From Rhododendron vialii (lineage: Eukaryota; Streptophyta; Magnoliopsida; Ericales; Ericaceae), in assembly GCF_030253575.1 (NCBI RefSeq), contig NC_080559.1, positions 10,506,501 to 10,570,500 of the forward strand: a stretch of DNA of 64,000 bases. Reading direction: 5' to 3'. The position numbers and the translations under genes were made by a program. The number at the start of each line of letters is the position of its first letter. Position 1 is the stretch's first letter. Shown one piece after another: positions 11,201 through 26,739 of this stretch. The notes under the pieces were generated by a model. It was not told the origin of the DNA. It was given only the letters and a program-made list of their open reading frames with translations, and ran no database searches.

Positions 11201-12077
11201 GACACATCTGTATTTGAATTTGTTCACATAAGTACCTGTATACGTAGTTTTGGTATGAGAATTAAGATACTACTGGCTCTACCGGCAACCGAAAAAGTTC
11301 ATTTGAGGTTCTTTGCCTCCGAATGAATGCTTTGTTCTCATTTTTCAGTTTTTGTTATGACAGACTGTATGGTTTCTAATTTTGCTAATGCAATTAGGGA
11401 ATCGTGGTCCGGGAAGAATTCCATTGGACTGGACTACAAGGATCAGCTTGGTACTCGGGGCGGCTCGGGGGCTTGCCAGGATTCACGAAGAGTACTCCGC
11501 AACGAAAATCCCTCACGGGAATGTGAAATCGTCGAATGTATTGCTCGATAAAAACGGCATCGCTTGCATTTCTGATTTCGGTTTGGCCTTGCTTTTGAGC
11601 CCGGTTCATGCCACTGCGAGGTTGGGGGGTTACAGGGCACCAGAACAAGGTGAAGTCAAGAGGCTCTCTCAGAAAGCAGATGTGTACAGCTTTGGAGTCT
11701 TATTGTTAGAAGTGCTCACAGGCAGAGCTCCATCAAGATACCTTTCCCCGACTCACCCTCGGGCGGAGGAAGAGGAAGAGGCGGTGGATTTGCCGAAGTG
11801 GGTCCGGTCGGTGGTGAGGGACGAGTGGACTGCGGAAGTGTTTGATCAAGAGCTCCTCAGGTATAAAAACATAGAGGAGGAACTCGTGTCGATGCTGCAA
11901 GTAGGACTGGCTTGTGTAGTGGCTCAGCCCGAGAAGAGGCCTAACATGTCTGAAGTGGCTAAGATGATAGAGGAAATAAGGGTGGAGCAGTCCCCGTTAG
12001 GAGAAGACTACGACGATTCCCGCAATTCGCTGTCGCCTTCGCTTGCCACCACCGAGGAGGCACTAGCCGGTTACTGA
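8232..12077 (+). CDS. LRR receptor-like kinase, LRR-III type (686 aa, 3 exons)
   Basis: Exons 8232-9201, 10257-10667 and 11398-12077 splice in phase to 686 residues. Residues 1-20 are a Leu-rich signal peptide. A cap with a WLGVKC motif precedes about five leucine-rich repeats (about 83-220). A Ser/Pro-rich linker follows, then a membrane helix (about 290-313) and a kinase domain (about 379-655). The glycine loop LGKGSLGTV, Lys401 (VAVK) and DFG 520-522 are intact, but the HRD position reads HGN (500-502), so the catalytic Asp is absent. This is usual in the LRR-III family (At1g68400-like), which includes many presumed pseudokinases. It should be a plasma-membrane receptor or co-receptor; the ligand is unknown. 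The start at 8232 is the first Met and gives a clean signal peptide. Exon 1 is very C-rich (CTC-type codons) compared with exons 2-3. Nested MITEs occupy part of intron 1. Confidence 0.93.
9219..9622. mobile_element. Mutator-like MITE in RLK intron 1 (404 bp)
   Basis: The element is flanked by an exact 9-bp direct repeat, CCACGTTTA (9210-9218 and 9623-9631). Its ends form long imperfect inverted repeats beginning AGA..TTTTTGGGTG and running through GGCGATC and CAAACGTGTTTTGAA on both arms. A 9-bp target duplication with long TIRs is typical of Mutator-like elements. It starts 17 bp after the RLK exon 1 donor. Confidence 0.85.
9369..9532. mobile_element. second MITE nested inside the first (164 bp)
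   Basis: Both ends carry an inverted repeat containing TTACCGACCAGTTTC. It is flanked by ATAAATCTA and ATAAATCTG (9360-9368 and 9533-9541), a 9-bp target duplication with one mismatch. It interrupts the outer MITE and so inserted later. Confidence 0.78.
10668..11397 (+). other. RLK intron 2 with a GC-rich insert
   Basis: The segment about 10738-11110 is much more GC-rich than the rest of the intron, with repeated CTCGCG and GGGTCCC phrases. It may be a degraded repeat, but no termini or target duplications were found. Confidence 0.35.
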
Positions 12078-12454
12078 TCTCTCGTCGCCCGCTGCTCCAA
12101 TTCTTTGCACCATCTTGTTGCAACTTCTTGTTTCATGCTAGTATCTCAGAAGCTATGGAGTTATTTTTCCTTTTTGTAATTTATTTTCGGGTTTTTTTCT
12201 CGAATCTTGTAATGTTTTATGTTTTATGGTTCATGTTTAATAGTTTATGCACTGTAATGTAATGTGGAGTTTGAGTTAAATCATTCATCAGGTTTTTTGT
12301 GCAATCATGACCATAGACTGACAAAAGCATGCTGCATATGGAAGAGCAGAAAAAGTTTAGCTGTCGGCATTACAATTCGCAGGAGGTAATCTTCTGTCAC
12401 TTTTCCACTTTCTTGATCTTCTCGTTCAAAATTGCACGAGTAATGGTACAATAT

Positions 12455-12525
12455 ATGACACTCGATCCATGAAACGGTCCATGAAAAGAATTCCATTTCT
12501 TTTTGTTTCATGGATCGAGTGTCAT
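12455..12525. repeat. foldback repeat
   Basis: Two perfect 21-bp inverted arms (12455-12475 and 12505-12525) are separated by 29 bp, with weaker complementarity outside them. It would form a strong hairpin and is probably a MITE remnant. A role in RLK 3' end formation is possible but not shown. Confidence 0.8.
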
Positions 12526-13020
12526 GTATCATAACACTTTCGAAATTGCACAAGAAACCAAAGGTGTGGTAAGACCTTAGTCACATATCCTTCAAAACGG
12601 TCTACGCTATCGCATTGAACTTGCGCTCTCAATCTTTGCTTTTGCAAATTTTAGTAGGTTGAGAGATGTGATCAAAAGACACTTTCACACTCTTGCTCAC
12701 TCGCGCATGCAAATTACGTGACTTTGAATAAGACGCGTGACAAAAGAGGAGGGACAAAAAGGAAGCAAAGTTAAAGATCTCCTATTCCCCACATGTCATT
12801 TGTCAATATCATTTTGGTTCCCAGAAACCAAAATGGAGAAAAATAACCGAAAGAAAGAAAGTTGATGCCAACCAACACCCAATTGACTCTTTTTTCGGCA
12901 ATCAGACTTATGTGATGTAATCATATATACCTTTACTTTTTGCTCTGTCATCAACTCATTGTGGATGGAGAAAAGCAAAACATCTTTCATGACTAGCACT
13001 AGCATCACTGAAACCACTCT

Positions 13021-13233
13021 CAGTACGCCAACCCTGATAATTCATTTGAATCAACTCCTTTATCACAGAATTCCCACTACCAGAAATTTGAATCAAATTC
13101 CACTACAAGAAGTACAGGAGACCCCACAACAGCACCATGGCCAGAGCCAAACACTGATTGTCACTCTGCACAGAATTATGTTAACAACACAGGCAAATTA
13201 CAAAGCTTAATGATACAAGCATTAAAGTCTTAA
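13021..13233 (+). other. orphan coding-like open frame
   Basis: Seventy sense codons run from 13021 to a TAA at 13231, after a CTCTCAG that could be a splice acceptor. The peptide is Ser/Asn/Pro-rich and ends GKLQSLMIQALKS. A second coding-like frame just upstream ends IDSFFGNQTYVM then TAA near 12920. No family was recognised. It may be the end of a decayed gene, or chance. Confidence 0.25.
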
Positions 13234-13400
13234 CCAGATTAATGTTCCGTTACTGATGTCTGCCCTAACCTGATTGAGTTATTCATTCAGAAGAAATTAC
13301 AATTTACTCCGTTCGGTTGGGAAAGAACCACCATACGGTTACATGATCATCGGTTCAAATGCAAAGTATTGTAACTTGAGAGATGACAGATCCGCAAATA

Positions 13401-18665
<5,265 letters not shown>

Positions 18666-19459
18666 TGGGGGAGACGTTAGGGTTAGGGAGCGGCGAGGAG
18701 ACGACGTTAGTTTGGGGGAAGGAGGATTGGTGGGTGAGCCGTGAATGCGTGGTTAACGCGCCGTGACTTGGTAGGACGGCCCCTCACGATCCCGTTAAGT
18801 AATTGAAGAGAGTCTGTGGTGGGGCCCCATGAGTAGTGGGACCCACGTTGGGTAGAAGTTGCTGTTTTTGTTGTTTCGTGTCATAAGGTTGGTAAGAAGT
18901 ACTGGTAGTACAAGATTTGTGACCTAGGATGTTTCAGCAGTCAAAAAATTGCAAATTTTTATTTTTATTTAAGAAATCGTTAGGTAATTTCAGTAGTGAA
19001 TAAGTTATTGATGAATTTGTTAATAGAGTTACTGTAGTAAAAAAAATTTATTAACAATTTTTTTGTTAGTAGAAACAGAATGATAAAATGCTGAAATTTT
19101 TTTGTTAGTGGAAACGAGATAGTAAATGCGTTAGGTTTTTAGTGTGTTTTTTTTTTAGTGGAAACACCCACCGGATTAGATAGGGTCATCGGTTTAGATT
19201 TTGGATGTTGCTAATGCCAAAACTATTTTTGTTCGTGCAAAAATTATAATGCATAAAATTTTCTTTGTACCACGTACAAGGTACAAGGTTTTTATGCATT
19301 AATGTTTTGGCACAAATAAAAACAGTTTTTGTATTATCAATTTCCTAAATTTTTGTTAGTTACATTTTTCTTAATTGCTCGCGTGTTCGAGTTATCTTAC
19401 ATGCATTCTGACTAATCATGTGATCCCATTTCACTAAACTTTCTTAAAAAATATAGAGT
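18666..19459. other. upstream region of the trihelix-UMP kinase gene
   Basis: This is the likely promoter and 5' UTR of the minus-strand gene, GC-rich within the first 100-150 bp and AT-rich beyond. A foldback lies at 19208-19340. The transposon zone starts at 19460, so the undisturbed promoter is under 800 bp. Confidence 0.5.
19208..19340. repeat. foldback MITE-like repeat
   Basis: The two arms are inverted copies: TTGCTAATGCCAAAACTA on the left and TTGATAATACAAAAACTG in the reverse complement of the right. They meet near a GTACAAGGTACAAGG centre. No target duplication was found. Confidence 0.55.
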
Positions 19460-19739
19460 CTTGTTGACAAGGACACAGTACAGGGTTAAACGTGCAATTA
19501 GTCCACCTAAACTTTTCATAATAGTTCCGGTCCTTATATGTACACGCGTTCCAAAAATACCAAGCATACACGTGCTTCTCTCACCGTCGTTGTCGTCATC
19601 ATTGTAATGGAATCTCTGCATGTGTTTACATTGTGATATTACTATCTCTTGCTTTATCCTTTGTTGTAAAATACAACCAGAAAATATTTTCGATGAGATA
19701 ATATTATCTCTTTATTCAGTTTGTGAGATACCAACACTA
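19460..19739 (+). repeat. left 280-bp inverted repeat
   Basis: Left arm of the pair described for 19460-32126. It carries one GAGATA-N4-TATCTC palindrome at 19695-19710. Confidence 0.85.
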
Positions 19740-19928
19740 AAGGTTTCCAATTTTTAGCTAATGGAGAAATTCTCGTAGTATGCTAATTACATAATAATTC
19801 AAACACAATATCAAACGCAACTTTTCACATACATGTGGATCTCATACACTATTGGTAAATTTCTCAAAGTATGCCACTTACACAATAATTCAAACACAAT
19901 ACCAAACACAACCTCTCACATACACATA

Positions 19929-20857
19929 GGCCTCGTTTGATTCGCGGATTAACTGCCTGGGATAGGACTAAATGCACTTAATCCTGAGTTATCCCACGTT
20001 TGGTTCCCGAAATGACTGTCGGGATTATTAATCCCAGGATTAATTTTATCCCTATATGAGGGTACTAAATAATCCTAGGGGGGGAGGTGAGATTACGTAG
20101 GATTAACAAATGAGGAATTGTTTTCAAAAATATTTCGATGATATTGAGATTGATTTCAAAAAGTATTTTCAGAATTATTTTCTTTAATTTTAATTTCAGA
20201 AAATGTTTTTAATTTTTTTTTAAAAAAATTATTAATTTCAGAAATTGTTTTGAAAAAACTTTTTTTTAAAAATGTATATTTTCAAAACTTTCTTATTTTT
20301 CAAAAATGTTTTACAAAAAAATTTTTAAAAAAATATTTTCAAAACTTTCATGTATTTCAAGAATGTTTTCAGAAATTATTTTTGTTAAAAAAATACGAAA
20401 AATGTTTTTTAAAACTTTCTTTTCTCAAAAAATGATTTCAAAAACTATTTTGTTTGAAAAATGTTTTCAAAAAACCTTTTTCTTCAAAAAAAAGTTTCAA
20501 AAACTAGTTTTTTTTTTTCTTTCAGAAAATTGATTTTCAACTTTTTAAAGAATTTTTTTTTTCAAAAATTAGTTCAAAAAAGAAAAAACTTTTCCCAAAT
20601 TGTTTTGTAATAAAAATGTTTCACAAAAAAAAATTGTTTTAAAATGTTTCTTTTTCAAAAATTTATTTTTTCAAAAAATATTTTTGAAATATTTTTAAGA
20701 AAAAATCCTATTCCTTATCCCATATTTAATCCCACACGAATCAAACATGGGATTGGGTGAAATTAGGGATGAAATTAATCCAGGACAAATAATCCAGGGA
20801 CTATTAATCCCAGTACTGTTAATCCCATCATTTTCAGTCCGCGAATCAAACGAGGCC
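19929..20857. mobile_element. Tourist/PIF-Harbinger-like non-autonomous element (929 bp)
   Basis: Both ends carry the perfect 19-bp inverted repeat GGCCTCGTTTGATTCGCGG, flanked by the 3-bp direct repeat ATA (19926-19928 and 20858-20860). Subterminal regions are rich in GGGATTA/TAATCCC. The middle (about 20110-20710) is a low-complexity array of TTTCAAAA-like words with no coding capacity. Three-bp target duplications and these ends fit the Tourist/Harbinger group. Confidence 0.82.
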
Positions 20858-21548
20858 ATAGGTTCCACACAAAGTATTGTTTTCTCCAAGCTACTATCTC
20901 AATTTCCAAAGGGACGTTTGGAAAGGTTTCCAATTTTTAGCTAAAATGGAGTAGTGAAATTCTCAAAGTATGCTACACACATAATAATTCAAACACAACC
21001 TCTCATATACACGTGAGTCCCACACACTACTAAAACAACCTATCATATACACATGGGTCCCACACAATTCAAACACAATCTCTCACATACACGTGGATCC
21101 CACACACTACTACCTCTCACATACATGTATGTGATCCACGTGTATGTGAGAGGTTGTGTTTGAATTGTTGTGTGTGTAACATTGTTGTTTTTGTTTTTTT
21201 TATCATCAAATTCTCAAAGTTGGGGTTTGGCAATTTTGGGATTTCTTCAAAATAAATTCTCAAAAAAGGAATAAAATTTCTACAATCTCCCAGCTAAAAA
21301 AAAAACATTTTTATTAGCTTCTACTAAAATTAAGATATTAAAAACTTATTTTAAGATTCAAAATTTGAAATTTATAACAGAATCTGCAGCTAAAATTTAA
21401 AATATATATTCACAACTATCACAAACACATGTATATTTCAAGAATCCTATAAAATTTGGGTTCGCATTTTACTTGGATTGGAATGTCAACGAAACCAATT
21501 GCATGATTGAACAAATCCATACCAATTAACTCAATCTTTTAATAGATT
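20858..21548. repeat. repeat field with TCACATACACGTG motifs
   Basis: The segment 20923-21180 contains several copies of a roughly 50-bp unit with AATTCAAACACAA and CTCTCACATACACGTG, also found in 19740-19928. The Tourist-like element therefore sits inside an older repeat. The end, 21113-21165, is an inverted copy that would fold into a hairpin. The rest is AT-rich with no gene. Confidence 0.55.
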
Positions 21549-22053
21549 TAGGCCACCGCTATTTGCAACCATAAACTTACTACATACAATTCAATAAAAA
21601 CTAAAAAAAAATGGACCAAAATGCCCTCATATGTAATGACCATCTTATCTGTGAAACTTTCACCCTCATTTTTCCTACACTAAAACCTTCATCTTCTTCC
21701 CTCTTACACAACAAACCCTAGTGATCTTACACCATCGCCACAAATTTTTTTCCTACATCACCACCACCAAGCTCCATCCCCACCACCACCACCAAGCTCC
21801 ATCACCATCAACTTTCTCATCTTTCTCCTCCTTCATCCCCTCTTCTTCATACAAAACAACAATAAAAAGCCCCGAAAACTGCAGTCCACCAATCACCATA
21901 GGTTTCACACAAAAACAAAAGAAACTCAATCAAAAAACCAAACACACTTCCCTTAGCCCAAAACTGAATCAGAAACAAAGGCCTCTCTCCTTTTGTTGCA
22001 ACCACAAATTTCCCTAAATTTGAAAATTTGTGGTTGCAAATAAAAACGGCCTA
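21549..22053. mobile_element. possible TIR element (505 bp)
   Basis: The left end TAGGCCACCGCTATTTGCAA and the reverse complement of the right end TAGGCCGTTTTTATTTGCAA form imperfect inverted termini. No target duplication is evident. The interior includes a His/Pro/Ser-rich open frame with no recognisable domain, which I do not call a gene. Confidence 0.45.
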
Positions 22054-23125
22054 GAATTAAAGATGGGTTTTCAGTGTTTTTTCCACTATTGAGTGAGAGT
22101 TAGCAACAAAGGTCATGTGAACGAGAAAAATTTCAAGATTTCTTTTATATAACTCATGTGTTCAAGTCAGCTTATGCGCACCTCTACTAATTTTGGGAGC
22201 CAAATTTTACCGCCTACTTGCAGAAAATTTTCAAAAATATTTTTTGTTATTAGTTTATTAACAAAACATAAACATATGATAAAACACCTTTTATTTGTTT
22301 CCATGAATTTTGGAAACTTTATAAATGTTTATAATAAACATAAAGTTATAAACAATTACCAAACATGTTTTGGTTATTAGTTTTGAAAAAAAAAAAACTA
22401 ACAAACATTTCAAAAAAAAACGTTAATTTCTAAATACAACTCAACCCCATTTCTATAATTTGATTATTAGTATTATATTAGTACACATTCCTAAATGCTT
22501 AGATAGGTCTGTGTCCTAATGGCTCGCTCTTTCTTAAGGTGTCACTTCTCAAATTTTATCAATTCTTCTGGGGCCGTTGTTTATGGGCTCTCTGCAAGTA
22601 AGAGGCGGGTTTAGGCCTCGTTCATAGGTTCTACTTATCTTTTACACAATAGAATTCACGTTCCATTAACTTTTTACCCTTTTATTTTTACATTCCAAAC
22701 TCTGTGTCATTTTTTGATCGCTTATATCTTTTAAAATATAATAAATTTCATGATTTTGAGAACTTTGTATAATAGAACTATTTGAGATCTATCAAATAAG
22801 ATCTATATTGCATATTTTTTAAGATTCATTGAAAAGATTTAAGTAATAATAAAGGCACATAGAATATATACTTATTTCTTCTTTAGTGGAACAAAAATTC
22901 TTATTTCCCTTTCGAAAGTTGCAAAATAAGTACTTATTTTTTACGGTAAAATTGGGCTAAGGTCCATTTTGAAGGTGGTTTTGGATGTTTAGTACAACCC
23001 AAATTGTAATAGTGGTGAAGGTCCATTACTGTAACATTTATAAGGTCTACAGTCTTTTTTTGGACAAAAATGCCTCGACTGCCCCTTACTATCTATATAA
23101 TGTGTTTATTTTTCTTTTGAGTTGG

Positions 23126-23129
<4 letters not shown>

Positions 23130-23157
<28 letters not shown>
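23130..23157. repeat. (CT)n microsatellite
   Basis: A clean CT run of about 28 bp within pyrimidine-rich, leader-like sequence with no gene behind it. Confidence 0.9.
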
Positions 23158-23410
23158 TGATTCTCTCTCTGACAATCTCTCCTGATCACGATCACGATAT
23201 CTGTCTTCGGTGTTTTTCCGATCGCGATCTCTGTGGTGATGTATCTCGCTCGCGATGTGTGACTGACGATCTGCTCCCAATCTGTTCTTAGCAGCTTTTA
23301 TTTCTCGCTCGTGATCTCTGTGGTGAAACTCTTACGGGTTTAGGATTCATAATGAATGTTTTTACTAAGATAGCTTTATCTATCACTCTATTTTGTAAAA
23401 TGTATTGGCT

Positions 23411-24118
23411 GAGATACTGTTAACTCTTTTAATTTTTGTGTTGATACATATTTTATTGGCTTTTAATTTTTGTGTTGATACATATTTTATTGGTTGAGAT
23501 AGTATTATCTCTGGCTTTATTCTGGTAGATTTTATTGGATCTCTTGCTTTTATTGGTTGAGATAGCATTATTATGAGATAGTAACATTTATTTAACACAA
23601 CTAGAAAAAAAGCAGTCAATGTGAAGTAAGAGATAACAGTATCTCAGACAAATAGAATTCACATTCAGGTTAGCTAGGGTATAATGGCACACCAAGTAGT
23701 TACCTATATTGCAAATGTTTTGGTTTAACATCTTCTTCCTTCACTTCTTTTACGTCCTCTTCCTCCTCATGTTCTTCTTCGATCTTATTCTTCTTCTTCT
23801 TCTTCTTTCTCCTCTTCCAGTTGTTATTCCTCTTGAGATAGCATTATCTCTTTTAATTGTTGTGAAATTTATTGGCTGAAATGTATTGGCTGAGATACTG
23901 TTAAAACGGATGAGATGACAGTATCTCAGCCAATTCAATTCACAAATAAACTAAGGGATAAAGCAAGAGATAGTAACATCACAATGTAAACACATACGAA
24001 AACTCCATTACATAATATTTAACATGTTTTATGTCATTTATCTTGTTACAACAGATGAGATAATAGTATCTCAGCCAATTCAATTCACAAATAAACTAAG
24101 AGATAATTCTATCTGCCA
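23411..24118. repeat. array of imperfect 16-bp palindromes
   Basis: Words of the form GAGATA-N4-TATCTC recur at 23411, 23496, 23630, 23835, 23912, 24057 and, less perfectly, 24103. Further copies lie at about 31527, 31580, 31731 and 31877, and one in the left inverted repeat at 19695. The four central bases vary (for example ATAT, ACAG, GCAT, ATAG) while the arms are kept. They may be transposase-binding sites of the long-TIR element; this is inference. Confidence 0.7.
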
Positions 24119-25771
24119 GAAATATCCGCTGTGTTTGGTTCACAATTTTGGATTGAAATTTTTGAGTTAAAATCTAAAAACATGTGATTGGATGAGTTAT
24201 TTTAAAGATGAGTGGGTCCCGATTTTACTGTGCGGGTCAGCAAGTGGGGGCAAAAAGTACTCTCCTCCCTCTCTCTCTCTCTTCAATTTCTGAAACTCCA
24301 ACACGTCTATCTCTTAAACTCATCCCACCTCCACTGTAGAAATTTTTTTTTCAAAAGGATACAGAGGGAATCCCTGCGAATCTGCAAATCTCTGCGAAAG
24401 TCTCCCCCTCTCTCTCTATTGCTCTCTCTCTCTTCAATTACTTCATCCCCAAATCTCTCTCTCGAAACTTATCCCAACCTCCAGCTAACTCTTTTGTTCA
24501 AAAGTCACAGAGAACGAATCTCACACGTACGCCTCTTCCCCAGGTCGAAGCTGCTTCGCGAATATCTTCTGTAAAATTAAAGACCCATCTTCTCAAACAT
24601 CTTCTCAACCCAGCTGGAAATCTGGACCTTATTTGAAGGGTTTGGTTGTATAAATGAGGAGGTGGACTACATTCCAGGGGGAGCCCAAACCGACACCAAA
24701 TCCAGGCACCACGGAAGACCCGACGAATTCCTCCTTCAGATGTGCCAAATGGCTTCTCCGGTCAACAAAGATTCGAAGATCTAGAGGTAAATACACCAGA
24801 AATAGAAGGGTTTCTTCGAACTTTGTTGTTTCGGTTGGGTTAGGGTTTTCATCCAATTTTTTTTTTTAATTTTCAATCGACTGTTTTTATGTTCGAAAAA
24901 TCATGTCAAAGATCTCCTACTCCTTCGACCAAATGCAGACTCTTGGGGTTCGAAAAAAGGCCCTCGGCCAAGTCATGGGGTATGAAAAAATTGGGGTTAG
25001 GAAAAAAACGGATTTTCTGTGATTTTTCACTTGTAGAAAAAATTGGACCTAGAAAAGAAGATATTCTGGTCACTGTAGGTTGGAATTTTCGAAAATGGGG
25101 GAGCATGCTGAATGAAACAGGTTTTTTTGCTTGGCTCACAGTGCTCGTGCAAATCCATTGTCCAAATATTCTCATTTTAGAATGACCAGGCTGAGAGTTT
25201 TGGATTTAGGGTCAGATCTAGAAATTATTAGAAAAAGCATATATCTCTTTTTTGGCATTTGCTTTTGTTTCTGGAGGTTTATTTCCTGGGGATACACTTA
25301 CACAAACATTTTCCTATCAAATATGTTTTTCGCAATGCTGACCTAGTTTGAAAGGATTGTTTTTCTGTGTGGTTCTTGTTCCAAATACTGTAACAACTTT
25401 TGCACAATGTCTGACCACAAATTCACACGCCCCTGTTTATGGTCTATGTAGAAATTTATTCAGTGTCAAGTTTAGATTAATCCTAAGCTGGCCTATGTTG
25501 ATTGAATGCGTGTGTTTCATTTGTTCATTTTAGGGGACAAGCCCTTTCAAGTAAAACCACCTGGGAGCCAACCATTGAAGAGGAAGCGAAGTTCCACCTC
25601 TCCTACTTCTTCAACCAACTCTTGTACTGGCGAAAACATCGTTCAATTGGTAAAGGATTTACAAATCTCGCTCCCCTCTGTGTATGGTCCTGTTAAGCAT
25701 TTTTTATATCTTGCATATCTATTTTCCAGTTGTTTATGCTGCAAATTATTTGTCCCAACTGTTAGGCCACC

Positions 25772-26739
25772 ATGGACCGCACAAAAATTGATGTAGACAT
25801 GTGGAGTTATGCCAATGAGGAGATATTTCTTAAAATACTCCTTGACGAATCAAGCAAAGAACAAAGTGTGAACACACGTAAGACAAAAACGTTCAATCAA
25901 CACCAATGGACTTCTATCCACAAAGAATTTACTCGCCAAGTTCCTAGGTATGGGTACAGTATCACCAAAATGCAACAAAAGTTTGAACGCCTCAAAGCAC
26001 CTTACAGGTTATTCTGTCAATTAAAAAAAGTTCATACCGGATTGGGTTGGGATGCGGAGCTTCAAACTGTCACAGCTCCTGCTGGAGTATGGGATGAAAT
26101 AATTAAGGTATCAAAACCTAAGTGTTTTATTTAATAGCTGCTAATATTAGATAAATCCCCTTTTGCCCCGATATACTAACAAACATTTCCCATTACCTAT
26201 ATTCCATGTAGGCCAACAGTAAGTATGAGAAACTTCGCAATAAAGGTATTGACCATTTTGAGTTGTTGGACGAGCTTCTCCACAACTCTATGGCGACCGG
26301 TGCCTTTGCACAACCCGGTACCCTTGGTGCAGCCACTTCCGATGAAGAGCGAGCCATGTTTGGCCCGCCAAAGTCCATTCGGGGGGACGATAGCATGTAT
26401 ACTGACTCGCGAAAGCGAAAATCTGACGGGAGTGGTGCGAGTGTTTCGAAACACGTTAGGGGTGAGCAAATACATGCTTATGAGAGCGTGGCACTTGCTA
26501 ATGAAAGAAAGGCAGGGTACTACGAGGCTTTAACTATCAACCGTCAACAATCTGGAACCCCACAATTCACCATAAAAGAAACCATTGCTGCTTTGGATGA
26601 CATTCAGGGGATTGTTGGGGATACACAATATTGGAAGGCATATGGCCTTATGATGGGTCCTGAAGGACCTTCTTGGAGGGAGGGGTTCATGCAACTCAAG
26701 CCGCATAATAGGATTGGTTGGGTGGCACAGCTGAATTGA
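25772..26739 (+). CDS. Harbinger ORF1, Myb/SANT-like DNA-binding protein
   Basis: Exons 25772-26107 and 26212-26739 splice in phase (AAG|GTATCA to TGTAG|GCC) to 287 residues. The N-terminal region (about residues 8-112) has the plant Myb/SANT-like (Myb_DNA-bind_3) pattern: DVDMWSYANEEIFLKILLDE, QHQWTSIHKEF, KMQQKFERLK and GVWDEIIK. A basic SRKRKSDGSG patch follows, then a C-terminal helical part ending WKAYGLMMGPEGPSWREGF. In this superfamily ORF1 acts with the transposase in DNA binding and nuclear entry. An upstream open segment at 25544-25670 (with KRKRSSTSPTSS) may be an extra 5' exon, so the true N-terminus could be longer. Confidence 0.8.

Larger units (their letters stand above)
12078..13400. 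other. convergent intergenic region
   Basis: This separates the 3' ends of the RLK (+) and the trihelix-UMP kinase gene (-). It holds the RLK 3' UTR (T-rich, ending near 12250-12300), a foldback at 12455-12525 and a stretch with coding-like reading frames at 12800-13233. Confidence 0.6.
22054..24126. other. gene-free repeat-rich stretch
   Basis: This holds a GGCCTCGTTCATAGG element-like start at about 22614 with no matching end, a CT microsatellite at 23130-23157 followed by GATCACGATC-rich sequence, and from about 23400 an array of GAGATA...TATCTC palindromes. The last part (about 23955-24126) is a copy of 31625-31800. No coding exon was recognised. Confidence 0.55.

Noticed and set aside
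20250..20533. Phe/Lys-rich open frames
   Set aside because: They lie in the TTTCAAAA low-complexity core of the Tourist-like element.
21721..22017. 98-residue His/Pro/Ser-rich frame
   Set aside because: Low complexity, inside a possible TIR element, no domain.
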